NCBI GenBank assembly: GCA_036676355.1
Contig: JAKFDA010000015.1
Span: 1 to 26,734, forward strand
Reading direction: 5' to 3'
Origin: ZC4RG42 sp036676355
GTDB taxonomy: Bacteria > Pseudomonadota > Gammaproteobacteria > Burkholderiales > SG8-39
Length of the DNA: 26,734 bases
A model generated the notes under the pieces. The model ran no database searches and was not told where the DNA came from. It saw only the letters and a program-made list of their open reading frames with translations. The number at the start of each line of letters is the position of its first letter. The stretch's first letter is position 1. Both the position numbers and the translations under genes were made by a program. Shown one piece after another: positions 15,173 through 22,521 of the stretch.

Positions 15173-16360
15173 TCATCGATCGTCGCTCGGCAGCCGCAGA
15201 CTCGCGACAAATGCGAGCAGCAACAATACGCACAGCACACCGAGCGTCACGCGCGCGCCGCCTGCATCGAGCATCAACGCAACGATAAGCGGCGCTGCGG
15301 CTTGCGCAACGAGGATCGGGCGGGCGAGCGTGCCGAGTCGCGCGCCATAACCTTCCGCGCCGAACAGCTTGAGCGGCAGCGTGCCGCGCACGATGGTCAG
15401 AATGCCGTTCCCTGCGCCATAGAGCGCGGCGGCAAGAAACGCCCAGCCCGACGCGGCGGGGACGAGCAGTGCAACACCGATGAGGCAAAGTAACAATGCG
15501 CCGCGCGTGGACCACGTGGGGTGAATGCTGCGGAAGAACCACAGCTCGACCAATCGTCCCATGACCTGCGCGGGGCCGATCACCATGCCGACCGCGAGGG
15601 CTACGGCCGCGGCGAATCCGAGTCGGCCGAGGATATCGAGCACATGCACCGACAGCGCGGACATCACGAAGAATTGAGTCGTGAAGATCGCCGCGACGAG
15701 AATCAGGAGTCGTGTGGCGGCAATTGAGGGTCTTGCGTCCTTGCCGTTCCCGGTTGGCGACGCGGTGGATGTGTTGCGCGCTTCCTTCGGGATGCAGAGC
15801 AAATGAAGGGGCAGCGCAACCGCAAGGTGCGTCGCGGCGAGCACAAGACAGGTATCACGCCAGCCGAAAGCGTTTTCCAATGCAGCCATCGCGGGCCAGC
15901 CCAGGGTACTTGCGAAGCCGCCGATCAGCGTCAATCCGCTCATCGCCGTACGCGCGGCCAGGCCGTACATCCGTCCGAGCGTGGCGAAGGCGGCATCGTA
16001 CAGGCCGAGCGCCATTGCGACGCCGAGCACGGCCCAGGCAGAGTAATAGACGTAGAGATTGGGCGCGAGGCCCAACACTGCGAGGCCCGCCGCGAAGCAC
16101 AACGAACCGCCGGCGAGAATCGGGCGGCCGCCGTACTGGTCGATCCATCGCCCTGCCTTGGGCGAACTGAAACCCGCGATCAGCAGCGCGCCGGAGAGTC
16201 CGGCCACCACACTGCCGAGCGGCCAGCCGGTGTCGTTCGAGATCGGTCCGGCCAGCACGGCCGGCAGGTACAACGTCGTGGCCCACCCCAGGATCTGGGT
16301 GATACCCATGACCACCATGAGACGGAGAGGGTTTGCTGTTTTTGCTCTGGGGGAATTCAT
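15173..16360 (-). CDS. major facilitator superfamily transporter
   Basis: A 395-residue protein with twelve hydrophobic segments and a short central cytoplasmic loop around CIPKEARNTSTASPTGNGKD. The first half includes GWATTLYLPAVLAGPI, and the loop between helices 2 and 3 (KAGRWIDQYGGRPIL) fits the MFS GxxxDxxGRR-type motif. Small-molecule exporters and sugar or drug carriers share this pattern, so the substrate cannot be assigned. It converges on the DUF190 gene with 17 bases between, with no clear terminator. The ATG at 16360 lacks a strong Shine-Dalgarno. The 167-base gap before the kinase gene's end contains a small CCCC-GAGC-GGGG hairpin at 16502-16513. Confidence 0.87.
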   Translation of the reverse strand: MNSPRAKTANPLRLMVVMGITQILGWATTLYLPAVLAGPISNDTGWPLGSVVAGLSGALLIAGFSSPKAGRWIDQYGGRPILAGGSLCFAAGLAVLGLAPNLYVYYSAWAVLGVAMALGLYDAAFATLGRMYGLAARTAMSGLTLIGGFASTLGWPAMAALENAFGWRDTCLVLAATHLAVALPLHLLCIPKEARNTSTASPTGNGKDARPSIAATRLLILVAAIFTTQFFVMSALSVHVLDILGRLGFAAAVALAVGMVIGPAQVMGRLVELWFFRSIHPTWSTRGALLLCLIGVALLVPAASGWAFLAAALYGAGNGILTIVRGTLPLKLFGAEGYGARLGTLARPILVAQAAAPLIVALMLDAGGARVTLGVLCVLLLLAFVASLRLPSDDR

Positions 16361-16527
16361 GGATGGTTGCCGTGGATCACAGCAGCACGCATCCCTGCCG
16401 TCAACGTCGTCTGGCGATGCGTTCCAAGCGCTGCCTGAGTTTCGGTCGGGTCGAAGCGGACTGACGCCGCGACGATCGATGGCTGCCTATTCACGGCAAT
16501 TCCCCGAGCGGGGCTCGTCGTAAATGC

Positions 16528-17820
16528 TCAGCGCCCCGCGAGTTTCGCGTTCGCCTGACTGAGCCGGTCGATCAGCACGCGCATGAAGGCGCGTTGAAAC
16601 GACACCTGACAGATTGCGCTGGCGCCGCGCAACGCGGCGCTCTTGATTTCCAGCGCAGTGATATCGGTGATCGAACGAATGGTCGTGGTGCGCAGCGCCG
16701 GTTTGTCGCTGAAGTAAAGCACTTCGCCGAAAATATTGCCGCGTTGCAGGACGTTGAGCGACTTGCCGTGCATGTACACCTCGACTTCGCCCTGCACCAG
16801 CAGGAAGAAACTGTCGCCCTGTTCGCCTTCGTTGATGATGGCGGTGTCCTTCGCGATGCCGCGCCATGATCCGATGCGCAACCCTTCCCACAGCATCACG
16901 TCGTCGAAATCGGAGAAGAACGGCAGCTGCCGCAGTTCGTTGAATTTCTCCGAATCGGAAAGCGTTTCGCCGGACAGTCGCAGGCTGCCGAACGCGCTCG
17001 ACAGATCCTTGCCGAACTCGATCCAGCTCTGATAACGATTGGCCGGATTCTTCTGCATCGCCTTGAGGCAGATCCTGTCCAGCAATTCGGGCAGATCCGG
17101 CCGCGCACTGGACGGCGGCGTGGGCGGCATGTTGAGAATTTCGTAGGTCAGCGACAACTGATTCGAGGCGCTGAACGGCAAGCGGCCGGTGAGCAGCTTG
17201 TACATCACCACGCCGAGCGAGTAGATGTCGGTCTGGTGCGTGAGCTTCTCCATGCGGATCGCTTCGGGCGACATGTACGCCGGCGAACCGATGCCGCTCA
17301 TCTGCGTGGTTTCTTCCGCCAACGCCTCCTGAAACGAGGCGCCGAAGTCGCTCACCTTGATGTCGCCGGTGTCGCTGTAGAGGATGTTCCCCGGTTTGAT
17401 GTCGCGATGAATGACGCCCATCTGATAGGCGTAGTCGAGCGCGCGGATGCACTTGAAAATGATTTCGACGACCTTGCCGAGCGGTAGCAGGTTGTCGACT
17501 TCGCAGAAGCTGTCGAGCGTGGCACCCGGCACGTACTCCATGACGATGTAGCTGTACTCGACCTCATTCACCGCATCGTAGGTCTCGACGATATGCGGAT
17601 GAATCAGCCGCCCGGCGAGCGCCTGCTCGGCCAGAAAACCCTTGCGCTGCATCTTGGCATTGCGTTCCTCCAGTTCGTCATCGTGGAAGAACACCTTGAT
17701 CGCGACTTCCCGGTCGGCGAACGGGTCGCGACTGAGATAGACGCGACTTGTCGCGCCGCGCCCGATCTCCTTGATGATCGGGTATTTGCCGATCCGCCAT
17801 TGAAGTTCGAACTTGAGCAC
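16528..17820 (-). CDS. Ser/Thr protein kinase fused to a cyclic-nucleotide-binding domain
   Basis: A 430-residue cytoplasmic protein. Residues 13-275 form a Hanks-type kinase: glycine loop IGRGATSRVY (19-28), Lys42 (VAIKV), Glu65, HRDIKPGN (138-145), DFG (158-160), SPE (184-186) and DIYSLGVVMYKLLTGRLPF. All catalytic residues are present. Residues 300-410 form a cNMP/Crp-like domain with EGEQGDSFFLLVQGEVEVYM and the phosphate-binding-type FGEVLYFSDKPALRTTT (E366, R377). No membrane segment or PASTA domain is present. A cyclic nucleotide could control the kinase, which is inference. The start is a GTG at 17820, 13 bases after the stop of the His-tail gene, with no clear ribosome binding site, so coupled translation is likely. 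Confidence 0.9.
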   Translation of the reverse strand: MLKFELQWRIGKYPIIKEIGRGATSRVYLSRDPFADREVAIKVFFHDDELEERNAKMQRKGFLAEQALAGRLIHPHIVETYDAVNEVEYSYIVMEYVPGATLDSFCEVDNLLPLGKVVEIIFKCIRALDYAYQMGVIHRDIKPGNILYSDTGDIKVSDFGASFQEALAEETTQMSGIGSPAYMSPEAIRMEKLTHQTDIYSLGVVMYKLLTGRLPFSASNQLSLTYEILNMPPTPPSSARPDLPELLDRICLKAMQKNPANRYQSWIEFGKDLSSAFGSLRLSGETLSDSEKFNELRQLPFFSDFDDVMLWEGLRIGSWRGIAKDTAIINEGEQGDSFFLLVQGEVEVYMHGKSLNVLQRGNIFGEVLYFSDKPALRTTTIRSITDITALEIKSAALRGASAICQVSFQRAFMRVLIDRLSQANAKLAGR

Positions 17821-17833
17821 GGGCGAGCGGTCG

Positions 17834-18106
17834 TCAGACGTCGTCGTGGCCGTGGTCGTGACCGCAGTCGTGCTCGGCGTCCGGATCGAAGGGGAAACTC
17901 GCCAGCGCCAGCTTGCCGGCTTTGGCCCGCACGATCACATTGCGCGGATCGTAGCCCTGCGATTGCAGATCGTTGTAGAACGCGTCCTTGTGATAGAGCA
18001 CATGGCAGATCTTGGCCGCGCGCTCTTCGGCCTTGCGGAAATTCGTCAGTTGACCGGCGATCACTTCGCGGCCGTCCGCGCATTCGATTGCTACGACGTA
18101 GCTCAT
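17834..18106 (-). CDS. small protein with histidine/aspartate-rich tail, unknown function
   Basis: A 90-residue protein that I do not recognise. It begins MSYVVAIECADGREVIAGQL and has a helix with several charged residues (TNFRKAEERAAKICHVLYHK). The last 12 residues (HDCGHDHGHDDV) hold four His, one Cys and four Asp, a likely metal-binding tail. AAGG seven bases before the ATG at 18106 supports translation. It lies directly upstream of the kinase gene, in the same direction, and is divergent from clpB, so it may be co-expressed with the kinase as a substrate, sensor or modulator. A homology search with and without the tail would show whether the tail is conserved. Confidence 0.75.
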   Translation of the reverse strand: MSYVVAIECADGREVIAGQLTNFRKAEERAAKICHVLYHKDAFYNDLQSQGYDPRNVIVRAKAGKLALASFPFDPDAEHDCGHDHGHDDV

Positions 18107-18242
18107 TTATCAACCTTTGTTCGTCGCCCGGCCGGGGAAGAAAAGGCGGGCAGGGGCCGGACGGGTGCGCCGCAGGGCCGAAGTGTAGCCCAAGGGCTGT
18201 GAAGGTCGAAGGCTTGGGGGCCTTGTTTCGGTCCGCAAGCTG

Positions 18243-18270
18243 CTTGAAAGTCACATGTCCGCCCGCATCT
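18243..18270 (+). promoter_or_regulatory. sigma-32 heat-shock promoter of clpB
   Basis: CTTGAAA (18243-18249) matches the sigma-32 -35 consensus exactly. After a 13-base spacer, CCGCATCT (18263-18270) matches CCCCATnT with one mismatch. Transcription would start about 23 bases before the clpB ATG. Confidence 0.8.
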
Positions 18271-18299
18271 AGCGAGCATTCGGCATTAAAGGATTGACC

Positions 18300-20915
18300 A
18301 TGCGCTTCGACAAGCTGACCACCAAGTTCCAGCAGGCGCTGTCTGATGCACAGAGCCTCGCTGTCGGCAATGAAAACCCCTATATCGAACCGGTGCACCT
18401 GCTGCAAGCCATGCTGCAGCAGGACGACGACGGAACGGCTTCGTTGCTGCAGCGTGCGGGCGTCAATGTGGCGCGCCTGCGGGAATCGCTCAGGAAGGCG
18501 GTGGAGCGGCTGCCCAAGGTCGAGGGCACCGGCGGCGAGATCACCATATCGCGCGATCTGAATAATCTGCTCAACGTGACCGATCGCGAAGCGCAGAAGC
18601 GCGGCGATCAGTTCATCGCCTCGGAGATGTTCGTGCTGGCTGTGGCCGACGACAAGGGCGAACTGGGTCGCCTCGTGCGCGAGGCGGGCGGCACTCGCAA
18701 GGCGATCGAGCAGGCCATCGAGGCGGTGCGCGGCGGCGAATCGGTCGCCAATCCGGAAGCGGAAGGTCAGCGCGAGGCGCTGAAGAAATACACGCTCGAT
18801 CTCACCGAACGCGCGCGACAGGGCAAGCTCGATCCGGTCATCGGGCGCGACGACGAAGTGCGCCGGGTCATCCAGATTCTGCAGCGCCGCACCAAGAACA
18901 ATCCGGTGCTGATCGGCGAGCCGGGCGTGGGCAAGACCGCGATCGTCGAAGGGCTGGCGCAGCGCATCATCAACGGCGAAGTGCCCGAGACGCTGAAGAA
19001 CAAGCGCGTGCTGTCGCTCGACATGGCGGCGCTGCTCGCCGGCGCCAAGTATCGCGGCGAATTCGAGGAGCGCCTCAAAACGGTATTGAACGAACTGGCC
19101 AAGGACGAAGGCCAGACCATCGTCTTCATCGACGAATTGCACACCATGGTCGGCGCGGGCAAGGCCGAAGGCGCGATGGACGCGGGCAACATGCTCAAGC
19201 CCGCGCTGGCGCGTGGCGAACTGCATTGCGTCGGCGCGACCACGCTGGACGAATATCGCAAGTACATCGAGAAGGATGCCGCGCTCGAACGCCGCTTCCA
19301 GAAAGTGCTGGTGGATGAGCCGAGCGTGGAAGCGACCATCGCCATCCTGCGTGGCCTGCAGGAGAAATACGAAGTTCACCATGGTGTCGATATCACCGAC
19401 CCGGCCATCGTCGCCGCGGCCGAACTGTCGCATCGCTACATCACCGACCGTTTCCTGCCCGACAAGGCCATCGATCTGATCGACGAGGCCGCCGCGCGCA
19501 TCAAGATGGAAATCGACTCCAAGCCGGAGGTGATGGACCGGCTCGACCGGCGCGTGATTCAGCTCAAGATCGAGCGCGAGGCGGTCAAGCGCGAGAAGGA
19601 CGAAGCCTCGCAGAAGCGTCTTGCGCTGATCGAGGAAGAGATCGGCCGGCTCGAGAAGGAATATGCCGACCTCGAAGAAGTGTGGAAGGGCGAGAAGCTC
19701 GCCGTGCAGGGTTCGCAGCACATCAAGGAAGCGCTCGAACGCACCAAGCTGGAAATGGACGCGGCCAAGCGCAAGGGCGACTGGCAGAAAGTGTCCGAGC
19801 TGCAGTACGGCAAGTTGCCCGAGCTGGAAGCGCAACTGAAAAAAGCCGACGCGTCGAAGCACCCCGACGACGAAAGGACGCGCCGCCCGAAACTGTTGCG
19901 CACCGAAGTCGGCGCGGAGGAAATCGCCGAAGTGGTTTCGCGCGCGACCGGTATTCCGGTGTCGAAAATGATGCAGGGCGAGCGCGACAAGCTGCTGCAG
20001 ATGGAAGACAAATTGCACGAACGCGTGGTCGGTCAGGATGAGGCGGTGCGCCTCGTCTCCGATGCGATCCGCCGCTCGCGCGCGGGCCTGTCCGATCCCA
20101 ACAAGCCTTATGGCTCCTTCCTCTTTCTCGGCCCGACCGGCGTGGGCAAGACCGAATTGTGCAAGGCGCTCGCAAGCTTCCTGTTCGATTCGGAAGAGCA
20201 TCTCATTCGCATCGACATGTCCGAGTTCATGGAGAAGCATTCGGTCGCACGCCTGATCGGTGCGCCGCCCGGCTATGTCGGCTACGAGGAAGGTGGTTAT
20301 CTGACCGAGGCGGTGCGTCGCAAACCCTACTCGGTGATCCTGCTCGACGAAGTCGAGAAGGCGCATCCGGATGTATTCAACGTGTTGTTGCAGGTGCTGG
20401 ACGACGGTCGCATGACGGATGGTCAGGGGCGCACCGTGGACTTCAAGAACACGGTGGTGGTGATGACCTCGAACCTCGGTTCGCACATGATCCAAAGCAT
20501 GGCCGGCGACGATCCGTCATTGATCAAGCTCGCCGTGCTGGCCGAAGTGAAGTCGCATTTCCGCCCCGAGTTCGTCAACCGTATCGACGAGATCGTGGTG
20601 TTCCATGCGCTCGATGAGAAGCACATCATGAACATCGCCCGCATTCAGTTGCGCGCGCTGGAAGATCGTCTGGCGAAAATGGAAATGCATCTGGATATCA
20701 GCGAATCGGCGCTCGAGGAGTTGGCCAAGATCGGCTTCGACCCGGTGTATGGCGCGCGGCCGCTCAAACGCGCGATTCAGCAGCAGATCGAAAATCCGCT
20801 GGCGCGGAAGATCCTCGAAGGGCGTTTCGGCGCGAAGGACACCATCAAGGTCGATTATCGCGACGATGCGATGCGCTTCATCAAGGAAAGCGCAGAGCCG
20901 GGAGCGGAGCGCTGA
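18300..20915 (+). CDS. clpB: ClpB disaggregase chaperone
   Basis: An 871-residue Hsp100 AAA+ protein that, with DnaK, pulls polypeptides out of heat-induced aggregates. The N domain (1-145) is followed by NBD1 with Walker A GEPGVGKT (206-213) and TIVFIDELHTMVGAG. The ClpB-specific coiled-coil M domain spans about 400-525, and NBD2 has Walker A GPTGVGKT (611-618) with SVILLDEVEKAHPD. The C-terminal sensor and oligomerisation region is complete (GARPLKRAIQQQIENPLAR). The ATG at 18300 has AAAGGA six bases upstream. A sigma-32 promoter lies just before it. Length and motifs are normal. Confidence 0.98.
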   Translation: MRFDKLTTKFQQALSDAQSLAVGNENPYIEPVHLLQAMLQQDDDGTASLLQRAGVNVARLRESLRKAVERLPKVEGTGGEITISRDLNNLLNVTDREAQKRGDQFIASEMFVLAVADDKGELGRLVREAGGTRKAIEQAIEAVRGGESVANPEAEGQREALKKYTLDLTERARQGKLDPVIGRDDEVRRVIQILQRRTKNNPVLIGEPGVGKTAIVEGLAQRIINGEVPETLKNKRVLSLDMAALLAGAKYRGEFEERLKTVLNELAKDEGQTIVFIDELHTMVGAGKAEGAMDAGNMLKPALARGELHCVGATTLDEYRKYIEKDAALERRFQKVLVDEPSVEATIAILRGLQEKYEVHHGVDITDPAIVAAAELSHRYITDRFLPDKAIDLIDEAAARIKMEIDSKPEVMDRLDRRVIQLKIEREAVKREKDEASQKRLALIEEEIGRLEKEYADLEEVWKGEKLAVQGSQHIKEALERTKLEMDAAKRKGDWQKVSELQYGKLPELEAQLKKADASKHPDDERTRRPKLLRTEVGAEEIAEVVSRATGIPVSKMMQGERDKLLQMEDKLHERVVGQDEAVRLVSDAIRRSRAGLSDPNKPYGSFLFLGPTGVGKTELCKALASFLFDSEEHLIRIDMSEFMEKHSVARLIGAPPGYVGYEEGGYLTEAVRRKPYSVILLDEVEKAHPDVFNVLLQVLDDGRMTDGQGRTVDFKNTVVVMTSNLGSHMIQSMAGDDPSLIKLAVLAEVKSHFRPEFVNRIDEIVVFHALDEKHIMNIARIQLRALEDRLAKMEMHLDISESALEELAKIGFDPVYGARPLKRAIQQQIENPLARKILEGRFGAKDTIKVDYRDDAMRFIKESAEPGAER

Positions 20916-20952
20916 GAGTCGGGAGCGGAACAGCAGCGCCAAGACCCAAACA

Positions 20953-20995
20953 CCGTTCGTCCTGAGCCGTTCGTGAAGCGAACGAGTCGAAGGAT
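20953..20995. repeat. REP-like palindrome with an internal hairpin (left unit)
   Basis: CCGTTCGTCCTGAGC at 20953-20967 and GTCGAAGGA at 20986-20994 are the two sides of a palindrome type I recall as common in betaproteobacterial spacers. Between them the loop is replaced by an inner hairpin, CGTTCG (20968-20973) with CGAACG (20979-20984). Confidence 0.6.
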
Positions 20996-21029
20996 TAAAG
21001 GGGCTGTTTGATCGGCATCGCGAGCCGTT

Positions 21030-21076
21030 CCGTTCATGGTTCGACTGCTTCCTGCGCTCGCACTCGCCGCGAACGG
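21030..21076. repeat. REP-like palindrome (right unit)
   Basis: CCGTTC (21030-21035) pairs with GAACGG (21071-21076) and is followed by ATGGTTCGAC, the other common version of the same repeat family. The 3' arm (CTCGCCGC) is degenerate. With 20953-20995 it forms a two-unit cluster after clpB. Confidence 0.55.
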
Positions 21077-21112
21077 CTGGGCCACAGGCCGACCGCGCCG
21101 TATAAACAGAAA

Positions 21113-21141
21113 GCGGGAATCGGTTTGGAGCCGATTCCCGC
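21113..21141 (-). terminator. intrinsic terminator of the yqgE gene
   Basis: A perfect 11-bp stem: GCGGGAATCGG (21113-21123) pairs with CCGATTCCCGC (21131-21141) around a seven-base loop. On the minus strand the stem is followed by TTTCTGTTTA, a good U-rich tract, and it lies 39 bases beyond the yqgE stop. It may also act weakly for clpB in the other direction. Confidence 0.75.
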
Positions 21142-21180
21142 CGGTGCTCACCCCGCAGGGCAAGCGGCAAGCCTCGAACC

Positions 21181-21891
21181 TCAGTACGCGAATGCGGGAT
21201 CGATCGCCGCGCTGATCTGCCGTGCGACGCGTACCAGGTCTTTCCATAGCCCGTCCATGTCCTTGCGAAAGACGATGTCGGCGTCCGCGCTCGTCACATA
21301 CCACAGCCCGCGTTCCAGTTCGTGCTGCAATTCGCCCGGACGCCAGCCGACGTGGCCGATGTAATAGCGCGCGTCATTCGGCCGTTCCTCGATGATGCGG
21401 TCGATGGTCTGAACGCCGACGGCGAGAAACACGCCGGGCATCAACGTGATCGAACCCGGGCCCGGACTTGCGTCGGTGTGCACGGCCGCAGTCAACGCGG
21501 TAATGCCGAAGGGGCCGCCGAAGAACACCGGCTCTACGACTTTCTTGGACGGGCCGTGCTCGGGAAACAGGCTGGCGAGCGAACGCTGGGTCGGTCGATT
21601 GAGAATGATGCCGACATGTCCGCCGTTGTCGGTAGCTCTGGCGAGCAGGACGGTCTGACGGTATTCCGCATCCATGAGGCCGGGGGAGGCGATCAGCACC
21701 ACCGCCTCTTTCATGATCTCGTCCTGGGCAGTGGCCGGCAGCGCAATGAGGGCGGAGGTCAGCGCAACGATTGCAAGCCCGAGCAATTTTTGACCGGCAT
21801 GCATCCATTGATGCGCGCGATGGAATCTGCGTCGTCCCTCGCCAACCGCGACGCCGCACCTGATCGGGTTTACCCTAATCCAGTTTCTCAT
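21181..21891 (-). CDS. YqgE/AlgH family protein with an export-type N-terminus
   Basis: A 236-residue protein whose C-terminal 180 residues are a YqgE/AlgH (DUF179) domain: EAVVLIASPGLMDAEYRQTV, GHVGIILNRPTQRSL, PVFFGGPFG, YYIGHVGWRPGELQHELERG and the final WKDLV. Ordinary YqgE is cytoplasmic and about 190 residues. Here the domain follows a strongly hydrophobic stretch (LLGLAIVALTSALIALPATAQ), suggesting secretion with cleavage after an A-x-A site. Two consecutive ATG codons (21894, 21891) follow GGGAGG; the second has the better six-base gap and is used, giving a long n-region. A start at 21804 would give a compact 207-residue precursor but has no ribosome binding site. Function is unknown. 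Confidence 0.82.
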   Translation of the reverse strand: MRNWIRVNPIRCGVAVGEGRRRFHRAHQWMHAGQKLLGLAIVALTSALIALPATAQDEIMKEAVVLIASPGLMDAEYRQTVLLARATDNGGHVGIILNRPTQRSLASLFPEHGPSKKVVEPVFFGGPFGITALTAAVHTDASPGPGSITLMPGVFLAVGVQTIDRIIEERPNDARYYIGHVGWRPGELQHELERGLWYVTSADADIVFRKDMDGLWKDLVRVARQISAAIDPAFAY

Positions 21892-22024
21892 CATGGTCCT
21901 CCCGGCAACGATGCATGCGGCGCGCGCTCGGCTATGCTGAAGCAAAGGGCAGACCTGACACAATTGACGCTCATGCTCCTTTTGTGCAAGCTGAGTCCGG
22001 CAGTGGACGAGGAGGAGACGCGAT

Positions 22025-22474
22025 ATGTACAAGAAAATACTGATGGCCTACAACGGCACGCAGGAGGGTCGCACCGCGTTGCTTGCGTGTGCGGAACTGG
22101 CCGCTTTTGCAAACTCGGACACGCATCTGCTCTCGGTCGCCACGATGCCTTCGAGTATGTTTCTCACCGAAGGCTTCGTGCCGGAAGAGCTCATCGATGA
22201 AGAGAAGAAGCGCATGCAGGCGGTGCTCGATGAAGGCCTGCAGATGCTGACTCAGCGCGGCTTCAAGGTCACCGGTCATCTGGCCGTAGGCGAACCGGTC
22301 GAGGAGATCAGCCGTCTGGCCGGTGAGCTGGGCTGCGACCTCATCATTCTCGGCCACAAGCAACAGCACTCCTTCGCCGCGCGCTGGTGGCGCGGTTCGG
22401 TCGGCGCGACGCTGCTCGACGTGTCGCCGTGCAGCATTCTGCTTACGGTCACCGACGGCAAGCGGCCGGGCTAG
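22025..22474 (+). CDS. universal stress protein (UspA family)
   Basis: A 149-residue single-domain Usp beginning MYKKILMAYNGTQEGRTALL, where the usual first-strand Asp of the D-G-S pattern is replaced by Asn. The C-terminal ATP-loop region is ILGHKQQHSFAARWWRGSVG: the first Gly and the GS are kept, but the second Gly of the G-2x-G-9x-G(S/T) pattern is absent (GHKQ), so nucleotide binding may be altered. GGAGGAG precedes the ATG. The gene is divergent from the exported YqgE gene with a 133-base spacer, and converges on the DUF748 gene. Confidence 0.9.
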   Translation: MYKKILMAYNGTQEGRTALLACAELAAFANSDTHLLSVATMPSSMFLTEGFVPEELIDEEKKRMQAVLDEGLQMLTQRGFKVTGHLAVGEPVEEISRLAGELGCDLIILGHKQQHSFAARWWRGSVGATLLDVSPCSILLTVTDGKRPG

Positions 22475-22521
22475 GCTTCTGGTTCGCGCCGTACGAGACG
22501 AACAGCCGCCGGCGGTGGGCG

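Noticed and set aside
17604..20495. Open frame of more than 900 codons on the minus strand opposite clpB and the kinase start
   Set aside because: Stop-poor antisense frames are expected in GC-rich genes; the translation has repeated H/R/D patterns typical of antisense, no family, and clpB is certain.
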